From Papaver somniferum (lineage: Eukaryota; Streptophyta; Magnoliopsida; Ranunculales; Papaveraceae): a DNA stretch of 64,000 nt. The DNA lies in the NCBI RefSeq assembly GCF_003573695.1, contig NC_039361.1:86570149-86634148 (forward strand), given 5' to 3'. This document shows, one piece after another, positions 21,612 to 35,603 of this stretch (the stretch's first letter is position 1; every line of letters starts with the position of its first letter). The notes under the pieces are model-generated. The model was not told where the DNA came from. It did not search any database and was given only the letters and a program-made list of their open reading frames with translations. A program made the translations under genes and the position numbers.

Positions 21612-23680
21612 TGAAAAAGCGGGGGTCTAACAACCACACCCAATATTTCATTTAGGCAATCTGTATGGACTAACTCCAATATAATTCCAAGGGAATCAAC
21701 TGGGCAGTCAGACTCAATTAAGGAAAATATATCCAAGAGTTATATCTTTGTTTCTCAATGTAATCAGCAAATTAAACAAATAGATTCCGTGAGCCTGATT
21801 ACTATGAGAAACGACTTGAATGGTACCAAAGACCAATGTTCAAGTGTCAATCAATTTCAATCAACAACCAAAGGTTGGATTTACCAATTGATTGAACTAT
21901 GCACAACATGTGATATTTTAATTATATAGAAAATATAATGCGGAAAAGAAATACATAGACACCAGAAGTTTTGTTAACGAGGAAACCGCAAATGTAGAAA
22001 AACCCCGGGACCTAGTCCATATTTGAACACCACACTATATTAAGCCGCTACAGACTCTAGCCTACTACAAGTTAACTTCGGACTGGAATGTAGTTGATCC
22101 CTAACCAACCTCCTTACGCCTCTGACTCCCAACATGACTCTACGCACTTGATTCCCTTAGATGATCTCACCCACAACTAAGAATTTCTACGACCCAAAGT
22201 TGAAGACTTGATAAACAAATATGTCTCACACAGAAAAATCTATTTGAATAGATAAATCTGTCTTCCACAGAAATACCTACGAAGTTTTGTTCTGTCTTTT
22301 GATAAATCAAGGTGAACAGGAACCAATTGATAATCCGGTCTTATATTCTTGAAGAACAGCCTAGAAATATCAATCACCTCACAATAACTTAACTAGATGG
22401 TAGTAGAACAAGTTATTTTGGAATCATAAAGAATGAGACGAAGAGATTTGTGATTACCTTTTATATCTTACCTATCGAAGATAAATCTCAAGCAAATCTT
22501 AGAGAAGATAGTACTTAATACGATATAAGAAAGTAAGATCAGAACACGCATCTACACAGAAAATAGTTGGGTTTGGCCTCAGAATCTTAATGAAGTCTTT
22601 AAGTCGTTAACCTATAATGGCTTTAGGAAAATCCTAGGTTAAAGGAGAATCGAATCTAGTCTCAACTAACATCACACAAGAGGTGTGGGGATTACGTTTC
22701 CCAATTTCTATAGTTCTCCCTTATATAGTCTTCAAATCAGGGTTTGATAACTTTGGAACAAAGGAATCAATATTCACCGTTAGATGAAACCTGATTCAAG
22801 ATTCAAGCTAATATCTTTTCACCGTTAGATGGTCTTTAGCTTGTTGCACACAAATGAAATATACCTTCATTTAGATATGGGTAACCGTACCTAAGCGTGT
22901 ATATTGAGTTGGCTTAATAACATTTAACCGAAGTTAGCCATATGAACACTTTTATTTTAACCTTGTTCATCTTAACACTTTTAGATCAATTGATAAACAA
23001 ATGAATCTAATTGTGTTACTCATGGAGTTGTTCAATTTTTTATATTCTCATACAAGTATACAAGACAAAATTGAAGCAAAATCGGATTGATTCAAAAGAA
23101 TCAGTTCATGAACATTTTAGCCACGGTTTGCAAAGATTGCATTCCTTAATTTATAAATGTATTTGTTCATGAGTATGAAATTATACTTGACCGAATTAAG
23201 AACTTGAACCACTTAAGTTTGCAAACGGGTACGCGAACTTAAGTTCTGGACATTGGTCAGAAACCGACAGTTTGTAAACGGGTAAGCAAACTTTAGCTCC
23301 GGACCGAACTCAGTTGAAACCGTTTCCGAATGAGTACGCAAACTTGGTTCCCGGACTTCAACAATTAAATCATTTTGTGAACGGTTATGCAAACTTAAGT
23401 ACCTTGACTTACGTTGAATAAGTTTGCGAACGAGTATGCAAACTTCCGGTCCTGAATTCCTTCAAAACAGTTCGTACACTAAGTACACAAACTATAATGT
23501 ATCCAAACATGGGTTTTAGATCTTAACTCCCATTTCAATCATTGAAACATTCTTAGAAGACGAAAATAGCTGTCTCACACAAACTATTAGCTTATAAGCA
23601 ATTTTCAAGTGATCGAATGATCAATACGAAACATTCCGAGCCTACATCAAATGACCGTCTCACACAAATCATATAAGATG
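21612..23680 (-). mobile_element. Copia (Sirevirus-like) LTR, minus, U3 start missing
   Basis: Starts on the plus strand with TGAAAAAGCGGGGG, the reverse complement of the family end, and follows the family LTR to CATATAAGATG, where it stops about 350 bases short of TGTTAGAGC. U3 holds about five degenerate 60-base units around GTTTGCAAACGGGTACGCGA (23215-23480), different from those in the other copies. No primer site precedes it. Confidence 0.8.
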
Positions 23681-23682
23681 TT

Positions 23683-24969
23683 TGAAAAAGTGGGGGTCTA
23701 ACAACCTCACCCAATATTTCGCTTAGCAATCTGTATGGACTAACTCCAATATACTTTTAAGATAATCAACTAGACAGTCAGATCAATCTTAATAAAAAGT
23801 ATATCAAAGAGTTATATCTCAATTTCTCGGCTCAATCCGCACTCAAACAAATAAAAATTTGCGAGCCTGATTGAATACAAGAGAAATAACTTTAACGGTA
23901 CCAAAGACCAATGTTCAAGGATCAATCAATTTAAATCAACAACCAAAGGTTGGATTTACCAATTGATCGGTTCAACGCACAACCTGTGATATTTCAATAA
24001 TATAACAAAATATAATGCGGAAAAGAAATAACACAGACACCAGAAGTTTTGTTAACAAAGAAACCACAAATGCAGAAAAACCGCGGCACCTAGTCCAGAT
24101 TTGAACACCACACTGTATTAAGCCGCTACAAACACTAGCCTACTACAAAGCTAACTTCGGTCTGGACTGTAGTTGAACCCTAATCAATGTCACACTGATT
24201 CAAGGTACAGTTGCGTTCCTTACGTTTATGATCTCAGCAGGATACTACGCACTTGATTCCCTTAGTCGATCTCACCCGCAACTAAGAGTTGCTACGACCC
24301 AAAGTCGAAGACTTGATAAACAAATTTGTCTCACACTGAAAAGTCTATAGGAATAGATAAATCTGTCTCCCACAGAAATACTACGAGTTTTGTCGTATAT
24401 TTTGATAAATCAAGGTGAATAAGAACCAATTGATAACCCAGACTTATATACCCGAAGAACAGCCTAGAATTATCAATCACCTCACAATAATCTTAATCGA
24501 TTAACGAAACAAGATATTGTGGAATGACAAACGATGAGACGAAGGTGTTTGTGATTACTTTTCTATCTTTCCTATCGGAGATATAAATCTCAAGCCAATC
24601 TTACGATTGCACTCAAACACGATAGAAACATCAAGATCAAATCACGTAACAACAGAGAAAATAGTTGGGTCTGGCTTCACAATCCCAATGAAGTCTTCAA
24701 GTCGTTAACCTATAGGGTTTCTTGAAAAACCTAAGTTTAAAGGAGAGTAGACTCTATCTTATGCAACTAGCATCACACAGGAGGTGTGGGGATTAGGTTT
24801 CCCAGTTGCTAGAGTTCTTCTTTATATAGTTTCCAAATCAGGGTTTGAAATCTAAGTTACCTTGGTAAGAAAGCATTCATTATTCACCGTTAGATGAAAA
24901 CCTTATTAGATTCAAGCTAATATATTTCAACCGTTAGATCGAACTTAGCTTGTTATACACAAATGAAAT
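23683..24969 (-). mobile_element. Second Copia LTR, minus, truncated by the Gypsy LTR
   Basis: Begins TGAAAAAGTGGGGG directly after the truncated previous LTR and follows the same family to ACACAAATGAAAT, where the Tat LTR begins. The remaining ~900 bases of U3 are not found nearby. The two LTRs abut in the same direction with no internal region between. Confidence 0.8.
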
Positions 24970-24979
24970 TGTTGATGGT

Positions 24980-27313
24980 TGTTAGAGCACTGCTCGGTCG
25001 AACTCGTATGTGTTGCTATCTCAAGCATGTTTGTCAATATTAGTGATCAAAGCTATACGTCTTGATTTCTAGTCTATTATAGCTAAGTCTCGGACTAGGA
25101 TAGAAAGTGTAATTGAGCTCAAGAACTCCATGGTGATCATACAAGACGAAGAACTAATCAAGGAACTGGTGGAACTTCATCGACTAAAAGGTATGTGGAG
25201 ACTTGAACTTATCTATCACTCAAAAGTCTATCTACTCTATCTCCTATCTTGAGACAAAAGTACTTTTGCTATATAGACTTTGATTATACACATTTGCTAT
25301 TTCGAGCCGAGTTTATCTCGTTTATCTATTTCTCGAAGTATGTGTTGGTAAGCTTTCGCTTTGGCCAAGTTCATCTTTACCTAGTGACGAAAGTCATGTT
25401 AAGTTTCAATCACTTGAAAATGGCTTTGACGAAAAATGGTTTGTGAATAACAACTATATAATGTCCTCTAAGAATGTTTCAATGATTGAAATGAGAGTTT
25501 ATATTATATAACCAATGTTGGATATAAGCATTGTGTGGAAACACCTAGATGTATATGTCCTTATTTCTTGAACCAAAGTATGCGTACTTTGTTGATCAGG
25601 AAAACTGGAGCAAGAGTCCGCGAACTGTCGGAGGTTCTCATCCCGAGACAATCAGCTGGAGTTTGTAAACTCCTTCCGGGTACTTAAGTCCTCGAACTTA
25701 GTCCGCGTACTTGAGTTGGTTATTTCTAAAGACGATTATTTGTGAACTTATACTTATATTAACTAAGGAATGCAATTTTCAAACCGTAGCTATAAAGTTC
25801 ATGAATCGATTCGAGTGAATCAAATCGTTTTTGCTACAATTGTGTCTTGTATACTTCTATAAGATCTAAGCAATTGAACAACTCTCTAACTAGTTCATTT
25901 GAGTCATTTGAACTAGTTATGGTGAAGAAGAATATGGTTGATATGAAAGTGCTCATATGGATAACCACTTGGTTAACTATTGTTGAACCAACAAATGTAC
26001 ATGTTTGGGTACGGTTACACAAACCTAAAACGTGCATTTCATTTGTGTGCAACAAGCTAAGTTTACGATCTAACGGTTGAAAGATATTAGCTTGAATCTA
26101 ATCAGGTTTTCATCTAGCGGTGAATATTGAATGCTTTGTTACCAAGCTAAGATTGATTGCAAACCCTGATTTGAAAGACTATATAAGGGAGAAATCTAGC
26201 AACTGGGAAACCTAATCCGCACACCTCCTGTGTGATACTAGTTATATAATCTAGAGTCGATTCTCATTTAACTTTAGGTTCTTCGAGACCCTGTAGGTTA
26301 ACGACTTGAAGACTTCATTGGGATTGTGAAGCCAGACCGATACTACTTTCTCGTAGTTGTGTGATCTGATCTTGTTGTTTCCATCGTACGAGTACAATCG
26401 TAAAGATTGGCTTGAGATTGATATCTACAACATGAAAGATATAAAAGTAATCACAAACATCTTAGTCTCATCGTTTGTGATTCCACAATATCTTCTTTCG
26501 CCGTGTCGATTAAGATTATTGTGAGGTGATTGATAATACTGAGCTGTTCTTCGGGAATATAAGTCTGGTTTATCAATTGGTTCCTGTTCACCTTGATTTA
26601 TCAAAAGACGCAACAAAACTCGTAGGTATTTTTTGGGGAGACAGATTTATCTATTACCATAGAATTTTCTGTGTGATACAAGTTTGTTAATTAAAGTCTT
26701 CGACTTTGGGTCGTAGCAACTCTTAGTTGTGGGTGGGATCAGCTAAGGGAATCAAGTACGTAGCATCCTGCTGGGATCAGAGACGAAGGAGCATAACTGT
26801 ACCTTGGATCAGTGTGAGATTGATTTTGGTTCAACTACAGTCCAGGCCGAAGTTAGTTTGTAGTAGGCTAGTGTCTGTAGCGGTTTAATACAGTGTGTGT
26901 TCAATCTGGACTAGGTCCCGGGGTTTTTCTGCATTTGCGGTTTCCTCGTTAACAAAACTTCTGGTGTCTGTGTTATTTCTTTTCCGTATTATATTTTTTT
27001 ATATAATTGAAATATCACAGGTTGTGCGTTTGAATCAATTAATTAGAATATCCAACCTTTGGTTGTTGATTTACATTGATTGATACTTGAACATTGGTCT
27101 TTGGTACCGTTAAAGTGATTTCTCTTGTATTCAATTAGACTCGCAGATTTTTATTTGCTTGAGTAAGAATTGAATCGAGAAAGAGAGATATAACTCTTTG
27201 ATATAGTTTATTAAGATTGAGTCTAGTTGATTCTCTTGAAATTATATTGGAGTTAGTTCATACATATTTCTAATCAAAATATTGGGTGTAATTGTTATAC
27301 CCCCGCTTTTTCA
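24980..27313 (+). mobile_element. Complete Copia solo LTR, 2.33 kb
   Basis: TGTTAGAGCACTGCTC to CCCCGCTTTTTCA, flanked by ATGGT (24975-24979) and ATAGT (27314-27318), 4 of 5 identical. It sits 10 bases inside the Tat LTR. No primer site follows. This is the best intact reference LTR of the family in the window. TATATAAGGGAG, the probable core promoter, is near 26178. Enclosed frames (for example 25847-26080) are not genes. Confidence 0.9.
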
Positions 27314-27318
27314 ATAGT

Positions 27319-29183
27319 GGTTTTTAGTTCAAGGCTAAAATTTTAAAACCCTGCATTTAATGTGCCGTCATCCTGCAAAGAGGCCGGGCCATGTAAAAAT
27401 GATGAATGTATAACCTTGTCACTTGCGCATTTATTAAGCAATTCAATATGTTTAATGAAATTTATCCAGAATGGTGCATGTAGCAACAATCCCAGATATT
27501 CTGTAAATTTTGACACCTTACCTGTATTATTCATTAATATAGGACTCACCGAATACTTTCTATGCTATGTTCCATGGATGAACCCTTAATATTGAAATGA
27601 CATGACAATTAGTGTTCACTCGCACCTGAGTAGCATAAATTTCCTGAAGTATCAAGGTTGAGGTTTGCATAAAAGCACTCAATCAGAAAGCATGCTGCTC
27701 TCTGGAAATAAATAACTCTGTGTCAACACGCAGAATCCAATCAATTTTGTGATAATTCACAAGATTCAATATTAACCTAATTAATTTGCAAGAAATTAGG
27801 TTTTTTGTGCCCTGCGCAGTGTATCAGACCCTACTGGTCGAAACTAAACCTAGGCAAACTAGGAAATTGATCCACCATGGATTAGTAGGTGCAAAGTCCT
27901 ACCAAAAATCAGAAAACAAGGAATAAAAGAGGAGTCGTGGAAAATAGGAGAAGCAACAAAGGGAGGTGTGGCCATGTCATAGGACAGCCATCGCCACCTG
28001 CAGATGTCCACGCCCCCATGATGCTTGTCGGCCTCCTCTTTCCCATCGACCAATCAGGTCGCTCTAAATCCGCTACATGCACATGAGATGTGGCCGAGCC
28101 CATACTTGCCGGCCCTCTTTCCTATCGTCCAATCAGGTCGCTTTAAATGCGCCACGCGCACTAGAGATGTGGCCACTCCCTATGTTTGGCCGACCCCTTT
28201 TCTACTGACAAATCAGGTCGCTCTAAACCCGCCACACGCATTAAAAGGCCAAACTATGCCAAACGACTACCATGCTAATCGGCATGCCAAACGTGCCATG
28301 CCGCGCCAACATGCTAATAGGCATGCCAAACGTGCCATGTCGTGCCAATGTGCTAATCGGCATGCCAACACGCCACTCCGCTGCAGTAACATGCCGACGT
28401 GCCACAAACAGCGCAGCTACGTGCTAACCCACTTTTGTTCGTGTCCAACGCCATAACAAACTCCAACCAGGGTATTCTTATCAGAAAACACGTTTTTGTT
28501 TCAGTAGCATTAGTCGAAACCGAAATTCTTGGTCATGGCCCAAATTACGCCACTTTGGCCCTACGACATGCCACGAGCCATGCGGGACCCATAAAACCCT
28601 AAAAAAGGCGCCATGCTATGGCTACCCATGGCTATCCCATGTTATGGCCACCCATGGCTATCCTTACGCTTGTGGTCGTTCCCACATTATGGCCTTGCCA
28701 TAATTCCTTTGACGCGGCCATGGCACCATCTGCACAAAAAACGTCACCGTGCCACGGCCACATGCCACACGCGCTAATTAGGGTTCTGGCATGCCAAATC
28801 CTGATTTAGGTAAGGCCGCTACGCCAACCATGCCAAATAATGCTACATAGGGAATTAAGTTTGATACGAAAACTGGAGCCAATATTGTCGAGCCATATTT
28901 GGATCCAACACCAATATGCCAATATATAACGACCGCGGCTACGCCGGGCATTATTCGCGCCACTATGCCACTGGCATGTAGCTATCATGCCATTACGCCA
29001 CTGGCATGTGCCAATCGTGCCACCATGCCACAGGCGCCACTATGATATCACCAGGTGCCAACGGAATGTGGCCATAATCAACGGTCACCTTCTCTCATGA
29101 ATTAAAATTCCATTCGTCCAAGTTCGCCACGGAACTGACCGGCCTATGGTAAGTCTTAGGTGACCAACCAAGACTAACCTAAT
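27319..29183 (+). mobile_element. Middle piece of the Tat 5' LTR with internal repeats
   Basis: Matches 1-1880 in reverse. It contains three tandem units of about 80-105 bases with CCAATCAGGTCGCTCTAAA (28040-28250) and a run of CGGCATGCCAAACGTGCCAT units (28260-28400). It ends at the CTAAT duplication. Frames such as 28025-28456 arise from these repeats and are not genes. Confidence 0.8.
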
Positions 29184-30939
29184 TGAAAAGGCGGAGGTAC
29201 AACAACCACAACCAATATTTCGCTTAGCAATCTGTATGGACTAACTCCAATGTACTTTCAAGAGAATCAACTAGACTCAATCTTAATAAAGTATATCAAA
29301 GAGTTATAATATCTCGATCTGTCGATTTAATCCTTACTTAAGCAAATAAAAATCTGCGAGTCCGATTAAATATAAGAGAGATAACTTGGATGGTACCAAA
29401 GACCAATATCCAAGTGTCAATCAATGTAAATCAATAACCAAAGGTTGGATATTCTAACTGATTGAACTAACACACAACCTGTGATATTTCAATTATATAA
29501 CAAAATATAATGCGAAAAAGAAATAACACAGACACCAGAATTTTTTTAACAAGGAAACCGCAAATGTAGAAAAATCCCGGGACCTAGTCCAGATTGAACA
29601 CACACTGTATTAAGCCGCTACAGACACTAGCCTACTACAAACTAATTTCGGTCTAGACTGTAGTTGAACTCCAATCAATCTCACACTGATCCAAGGGACA
29701 GTTGTGCTCCTTACGTCTCTGATCCCAGCAGGATACTACGCACTTGATTCCCTTAGCTGATCACACCCACAACTAAGAGTTGCTACGACCCAAAGTCGAA
29801 GACTTTAATAAAAAAATCTGTATCACATAGAAAAGTCTACAGTAATAGATAAATCAGTCTCCCACAGAAATACCTACGAGCTTTGTTTCGTATTTTGATA
29901 AATCAAGGTGATCATGAACCAATTGATAACCCGAACTTATATTCCCGAAGAACAACCTAGAACTATTAATCACCTCACAATAATCTTAATCGACGCGGCG
30001 AAATAAGATATTGTGGAATCACAAACGATGAGATGAAGATGTTTGTGATTACTTTTATATCTTTCCTATCGGAGATATCAATCTCAATCCAATCTTTACG
30101 ATTGTACTTGTACGATAGAATATGGCAGATCAGATCACACAACTACGAAAAAGTAGTATCGGCCTGGATTCAAAATCCCAATGAAGTCTTCAAGTTGTTA
30201 ACCTGGTTTACAAGAAGAAACCTAAGGTTAAAGGATAATCGACTCTAGCTAATACAACTAGTATCTCACGTAAGGTGTGGGGATTAGGTTTCCTAGTTGC
30301 TAGAGTTCTCCCTTATAATAGTATTTCAAATCAGGGTTTGCAATCAATGTTAGCTTGGTACCGTTAGATGAAAACCTGATTAGATTCAAGATAATATCTT
30401 TCAATCGTTAGATCGAAAACGTAGCTTGTTACACACAAATGAAATGCACGATTTTAGGTTTGTGTAACCGTACCCAAACATGTACATTCGTTGGTTCAAC
30501 AATAGTTAACCGAATGGTTAGCCATATGATCACTTTCATATTAACCATATTCTTCTTTACCGAATGGTTAGCCAAAGCGAAAGCTTACCAACACATATTT
30601 CGAGAAACTCGGCTCGAAATAGCAAATGTGTATAATCAAAGTCTATATAGAAAAACTACTTTTGTCTCAAGATAGGAGATAGAGTAGATATAATTTTTAG
30701 TGATAGATAAGTTCAAGTCTCCTCATACCTTTTAGTCGATGAAATTCCACCAGTTCCTTGAGTAGTTCTTCGTCTTGTATGATCACCATGGAGTTCTTGA
30801 GCTCAATTACACTTTCTATCCTAGTCCGAGACTTAGCTATAATAGACTAGAAATCAAGACGTATAGCTTTGATCACTAATATTGAAAAACATGCTTGAGA
30901 TAGCAACACATACGAGTTCGACCGAGAAGTGTTCTAACA
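29184..30939 (-). mobile_element. 3' LTR of Copia element 1
   Basis: Plus-strand TGAAAAGGCGGAGG to GTGTTCTAACA, following the type-1 LTR with a shorter U3 (the tandem units and some 500 bases of the 24980-27313 copy are absent near 30530-30590, where ACCGAATGGTTAGCCA is duplicated). Confidence 0.85.
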
Positions 30940-32275
30940 TTCTCCCCCTTTGTCAATTTTAGTGACAAAACTATTAATACATATGGAATACAAAAATAAA
31001 TAATACACTTTTGTAGATCCTATTCCATATGCCTAATGTTCAACATTACTCGAAATCTTTGTCACTTCCAAGTACTCCAAGTACTCCAATGATTCCAAAG
31101 GTTTTAAGTTTAGCATCATCGTTGTTGAAAATCCGTAGCTATAACAATGAGAAAACAGAATTCTCTATCATTGTTATACAATGTCATAGTATCATTATGT
31201 AGTATCAAAGTTCAATTGTATCACAACTTCGACGACAATACTATGGTGATATGTATCACTCCCCCTTAGTCAATACTCCATCTCACATGGAAACCACTCC
31301 CCCTTACATAATGATTCGAAAACCATATGTATTTGTAGTGCGAACTACATATTAATTCTCCCCGTTTTTGTCAAATAAAATTGGCAAAGGTACAAGAACG
31401 GGATCCTAATGAAAATTTTCAAAGAAACATTTCATGACCAAAATAAAGAACATATCAGCTTATTTAGATGCAATCATATAGCCGAATCTAAATGCTTTCA
31501 TCAAGGAGTTTATAAAGATACAAGATAACCCCTATAATATTCCACAGCCGCACTCCCCACAAAGATTTGGTAATTAAGCACAAGTTCAATTAAGAACTCT
31601 CCCCCATAATATGTCATTCTCGAAAGAACAACAAGAGCGACCTTAATTTGGTGAGAAAATAAGGATTTCGTTGGACATAACAAGTCACATACGAATATGA
31701 ATTTGAATCCAATTAATACTAAATTCAATTAACCACAAGAGAACCCATGATTAATTAACTCGGAAATTCTCAACATAAGAAAACTTTTGGAGCCGCACAG
31801 TATATACATAAAATATGGATCAGGGAAGATCAATACTGCAGAATAGACAAGGATTCATTCTATTTTCCATCACTATTTGCACAATGAAATACAATAGACA
31901 TAATCCTCGTAAACAAAAGTTCATCCTATCTTCCATTAATAATGACATAATAGGCTTCAAAATTTTGTGATGTCAAAAGTCCATTCATTCTTTTATCAAT
32001 ACATGCATATCGACTTACGAAAGACTTAACTTTTGACAAGGTATGGGACAATCATAGTTCACGGACGCAAACACACATATCCCATAACATATTGCAATAT
32101 ATAAAACCATAAAGATTAATACTGCAAAAATCATCTTCAAAACAATTTTTAGAATTTAAACAAATAAACCTAAAAACATGAAGATGAAAACGTTGGACAT
32201 AACTATGTGTAATCACAATAATGGCTATTCCAAACTCTAGTTATTCTTATAAATAAAACAACAAAGGAAGATTTA
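30940..32275 (-). promoter_or_regulatory. 3' non-coding region of element 1 with repeated polypurine tracts
   Basis: On the minus strand AAAGGGGGAGAA lies directly before the LTR (30940-30952) and is the primer for plus-strand synthesis. Similar AAGGGGGAGT/AGGGGGAGAG motifs recur at about 31259, 31297, 31357 (AACGGGGAGAA) and 31598. The region matches 58170-59791 in the other orientation and part of 35604-36610. Repeated tracts here are, as I recall, a hallmark of Sireviruses. No coding frame is convincing. Confidence 0.7.
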
Positions 32276-32633
32276 CTAGGAAATAAGACCTTTGAAGAAT
32301 TCTTTATCGTCCCCGAACTCCTTGTCGTCAACAGCCATAGGGACATAAGGTTCATTAAGATAGGAGTTAATATCAATAAACCTTCTTGACTGATGTCGAA
32401 CCAGGGCCTTCTGAATCTCATGAGTCTTAAACACAAAAGCCTTTATTTGTTGAATCTCCTTTCGCATCTCCTTCAAGAACGTCAGAAAACTTTTGAGACT
32501 TTGAAGGAACGACTCTTGGCTTCCTCACATTCCTTCTTTTTCTTTTCTATGTCGGAGATATTGGAGATTTCTCTTTTTACTTCATGATTGATGGCTTAAC
32601 AATCATATTAACATCTTTTCCAACAGAAGACAT
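32276..32633 (-). pseudogene. Small ORF downstream of gag, copy 1 (unknown function)
   Basis: ATG at 32633 (minus) in the context AAGCATCATG, reading through a KDVNMIVKPSI start, a KRKRRN basic patch, SQKFSDV, a charged helical stretch (KEMRKEIQQIKA), EIQKALVRHQ, FIDINSYLNEPY, VDDKEFG and a TAG at 32276. Two stops in the first third and a one-base shift near 32476 break it. The same protein order is encoded at 57804-58169. The charged region could form a coiled coil; the KRKRR patch could bind nucleic acid or act as a nuclear signal. No transmembrane segment is seen. Sireviruses may carry an env-like ORF in this position, so it could be a remnant of one, but I see no direct similarity. Confidence 0.6.
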
Positions 32634-32944
32634 GATGCTTGGAGTATCCATAAACATATGGGTTTGGGAGAGGAAATCACAATTTAAACTCAACAAGTAG
32701 TCTTAAGATAAAAAGAGGTTCCAGGGAAGGAAAAAGGAATGTAGGGTTACACAACCTTTTAACAGGTTCGTGCATGCACAACTCTGAACCCTAAAGAGAG
32801 TAGAATTATCGAGAATAACCCTCCTTTATTGATAGACACAAAACTAAGAAAAGAAGAAAACCAAACTTTTCCTAAAGCCTGAGAGGTACACAATCTTGTC
32901 TCTTTTGATCAGGCACATGAGACAAGATTTACAAATCAACACAA

Positions 32945-34501
32945 TCAAGTTGTGTTGCGGTGAACAATAATTTGTCCTCCATGATCCTCTTGAGAGGAAT
33001 CCACAGACCTCTGTCTATCAAAACGATTTGACCATACTTTCTTCTCTAATAGTCTTGGTTTGTCCTTGGAAACTAACTTCTTAGACGAAGATAAAATCTT
33101 ACATACCTCAGCAGTTTTCTGGGAAAGTTTATGCTTATTTGCTAATCGATTTTCTTTTCGTTGAAGTTTGTTGACATGCCTCAATTTGTGTTTGTACTTG
33201 TAACACTTTGATAGTTCACGGCCCTTGATAGAACAGTATGAGCACGTCAATCTTGGATATAAATCTGGCATCTGAGATGTGCAAGCTGCTAGACACATAG
33301 TGAACCTGAAACATTATACACAGAGTTTCCAAAGAAAGGGTCAATTTTTTCTTCCAGATTGGTTGAGTTTTCTCCTGAAAGAATATCAAGATTAATGTAT
33401 ATATTGCTACAATTATCAAAATCAATATTTTCACCAAGAAGTGCAACACTTGATTTCTTGTCTTCACCAGAATCATAATTGTCAAACATTTTATCAAGAG
33501 TTGCAGTAAGACCGTTGTTCCCAGTGTATTTCTTTCGATTTGGACACTCATTTGCAAAATGACCAATACCTTTAACTTAAAGCACTGAGGCATATCCTCG
33601 TTATCAGTCTCATAAATATCCTTATTTTTAGGAGGAACACGATTATGGGGTTTATCTGACGACTTGGGTTTATCTCTGTAGAATCGTTTACTTTTCTTCA
33701 AAAGAAGATCCCTAAACTGTCTTCTGATCAACGAAACTGACTTGTCAAGATCTTCATCTGATGAATCATCCTCAGAAAGATCATCTTCAGAGATACAAAC
33801 ACTTTTACTTTTATCAAGTAATTTAGTGTTCTTTAGTGCTTTGAATGCAACATCCTTACAAGGTTTGGACATATTCTCATGATCAAAGATCTTTAGCTTC
33901 CCAACCAGAGTATTTCTGGAAAGTGTTGCGAGATTATTTCCTTCAACAATGGCATGCTTTTTAGAGTCGTATCTAGATGGCACCGATCTGAGAATTTTCA
34001 TCACAATGTCCTTTTCAGGAATAGTATTACCCAATGCAAAAGATGCATTAACAATTTCAGACACTTTGTGATTAAACTCATCAAACGTTTCTTCATATGC
34101 CATACGAAGTTTTTCCCAATCAGAACATAGGTTTTGAAGTATAGCTTCTTTCTCATTGGTATTTCCTTAAAATACGGTTTCTAAGATATCCCAGGATTCT
34201 TTAGACTTAGTGCACATAGTCACATGGTGCTGAAGATCTGGGCTAATGGCATGTATGATAGCATTTAAGCCGTCAGAATTTTGCTTTGCAACAAGAACTT
34301 ATTCTGCGCTATATCTACCAATATCCTTCGGTATAGTTACATCGCCTTCTGTGATAACCGGAGGTTCATAGCTATTAACTACATGTAACCATGTTTCAAA
34401 TCATGAGCTTGAAGAAAAGCACGCATAGTAATTTTCTGCCGTAGGTAGTTTGAGACATCGAAGACTAGTGGTACGTTTATGGAGATAGAACTTCTGTCCA
34501 T
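32945..34501 (-). pseudogene. Gag of Copia element 1, broken
   Basis: Starts at ATG 34501 (minus), about 50 bases after the primer site, with MDRSSISINVPLVFD and a YLRQKITMRAF block, then DGLNAIIHAISPDLQHHV, KESWDILETVF, EEFDEFN-like VSEIVNASFALGN and KHAIVEGNNLATLSRNTLVG, a UBN2-type Gag that forms the virus-like particle. An acidic region (SEDDLSEDDSSDEDLDKS, about 33740-33800) precedes a zinc knuckle (MPQCFK...GHFANEC, frame-shifted, near 33560-33590) and a second zinc motif (CSYCSIKGRELSKC, about 33230). It ends QIIVHRNTT and TAA at 32945. Stops occur near 34384, 34310 and 34170. No protease, integrase or RT follows. Confidence 0.8.
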
Positions 34502-34551
34502 AGAGTCAGATCGCTACAAACACAAACTTGTAAGGTCTTTAAACGTGTTTT

Positions 34552-34568
34552 CCTGCTCTGATACCAAT
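34552..34568 (-). promoter_or_regulatory. Primer binding site, element 1
   Basis: Minus-strand ATTGGTATCAGAGCAGG directly after the LTR end matches the 3' end of plant initiator tRNA-Met, which primes minus-strand DNA synthesis. Confidence 0.9.
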
Positions 34569-35603
34569 TGAAAAAGCGGGGTTACAACAACCACACCCAA
34601 TTCGTGATCCAAATCGGCTTTGTGATCCCCAATACAAAGACTTTTATCTCACTCTTGTTCACGAAGAACAGAAGACATGGAAAACAACCTTATGAGCTTA
34701 CACCAATTTTCCAAAGGGGATGAAAAACGTGTAGCATTCACGAACTCTTTATTTATAGTGAATAGGTTAGCTTGCAAGCTATGCTAGGGTTTAAGCTATT
34801 TTCCTTTTTCAAGACTCTCCTAATTTTGGGAGTCTTTCCTAAGATACAAATATTTTGCATAAATAATTAAATAAATAATTATTAGCATATATTTTATTTA
34901 TGTGAATGAATCACAATTTAACTTAGGCAGGAATTAAAAGTATCACAAACACTTTAATATGGTAATCAAATATGTTTGGATTAATATTCATCTTGCCTAG
35001 ATAAGGAAACATCACCAACTTGACCAAAAAAGCGTTTTAGTCACGTAACTGGGCCCAAGTCCGTGAACCGTTACAAACAGTCCATGGATTGTTTCCTACT
35101 AACGAACTGTAACAATTACAGCAACACTTATAATTGTTACTTTAATAAATCACTCATAACTTCATCGTTATAACTCGAAATTGAGTGATTATTGGCTCTT
35201 TGATTTCGTAAGCTCGTTCACTATAACATGAGAACCTTTCCATGGATAAAGGTTATTGTCACAAAAGTCGTGGCTCAAATAACCTCCAATACATATACAT
35301 AAATGTACATTTACCATCATAGGAATTGTTCCATAGAGTAAGCATTTATTTGGATAGATTAGAAAGGTAGAATTTGAACAAGAATCCAAATGAAATCAAT
35401 TAACTCATACCTTTGTTGATGAAGTCCTTGTTGATGCCTTCTTGTAATCTTCAGTTTTCATCCTTAAGAGTAGTTCTTCTTAGACCTAATCTAGTCCAAA
35501 ACTATCTTTAGTATACTAAATCAAGAATGCATTTTGGAAACTAAAATTGACAACTAACTTGACATACCAACGCTAGTGGGTTCAACTGAGCGATGCTCTA
35601 ACA
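34569..35603 (-). mobile_element. Shared Copia LTR, type 2, internally deleted
   Basis: Bears the common family end (TGAAAAAGCGGGG) at 34569 but then joins, near 34600, to sequence matching 40540-41552. The start on the minus strand is TGTTAGAGCATCGCTC at 35603. Compared with 39507-41552 it lacks about 1 kb in the middle. It serves as 5' LTR for element 1 (primer site at its left) and 3' LTR for element 2 (polypurine tract AAAAAAAGGGAGAT at 35604-35618). Confidence 0.8.

Noticed and set aside
28025..28456. 143-codon plus frame
   Set aside because: Encoded by the GGCATGCCAA repeats of the Tat LTR and not conserved in the other copies.
34552..34568. tRNA-Met-like sequence as a possible tRNA gene
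   Set aside because: Only the complement of the tRNA 3' end is present, next to an LTR end. It is a primer site; the same holds at 39491-39506.
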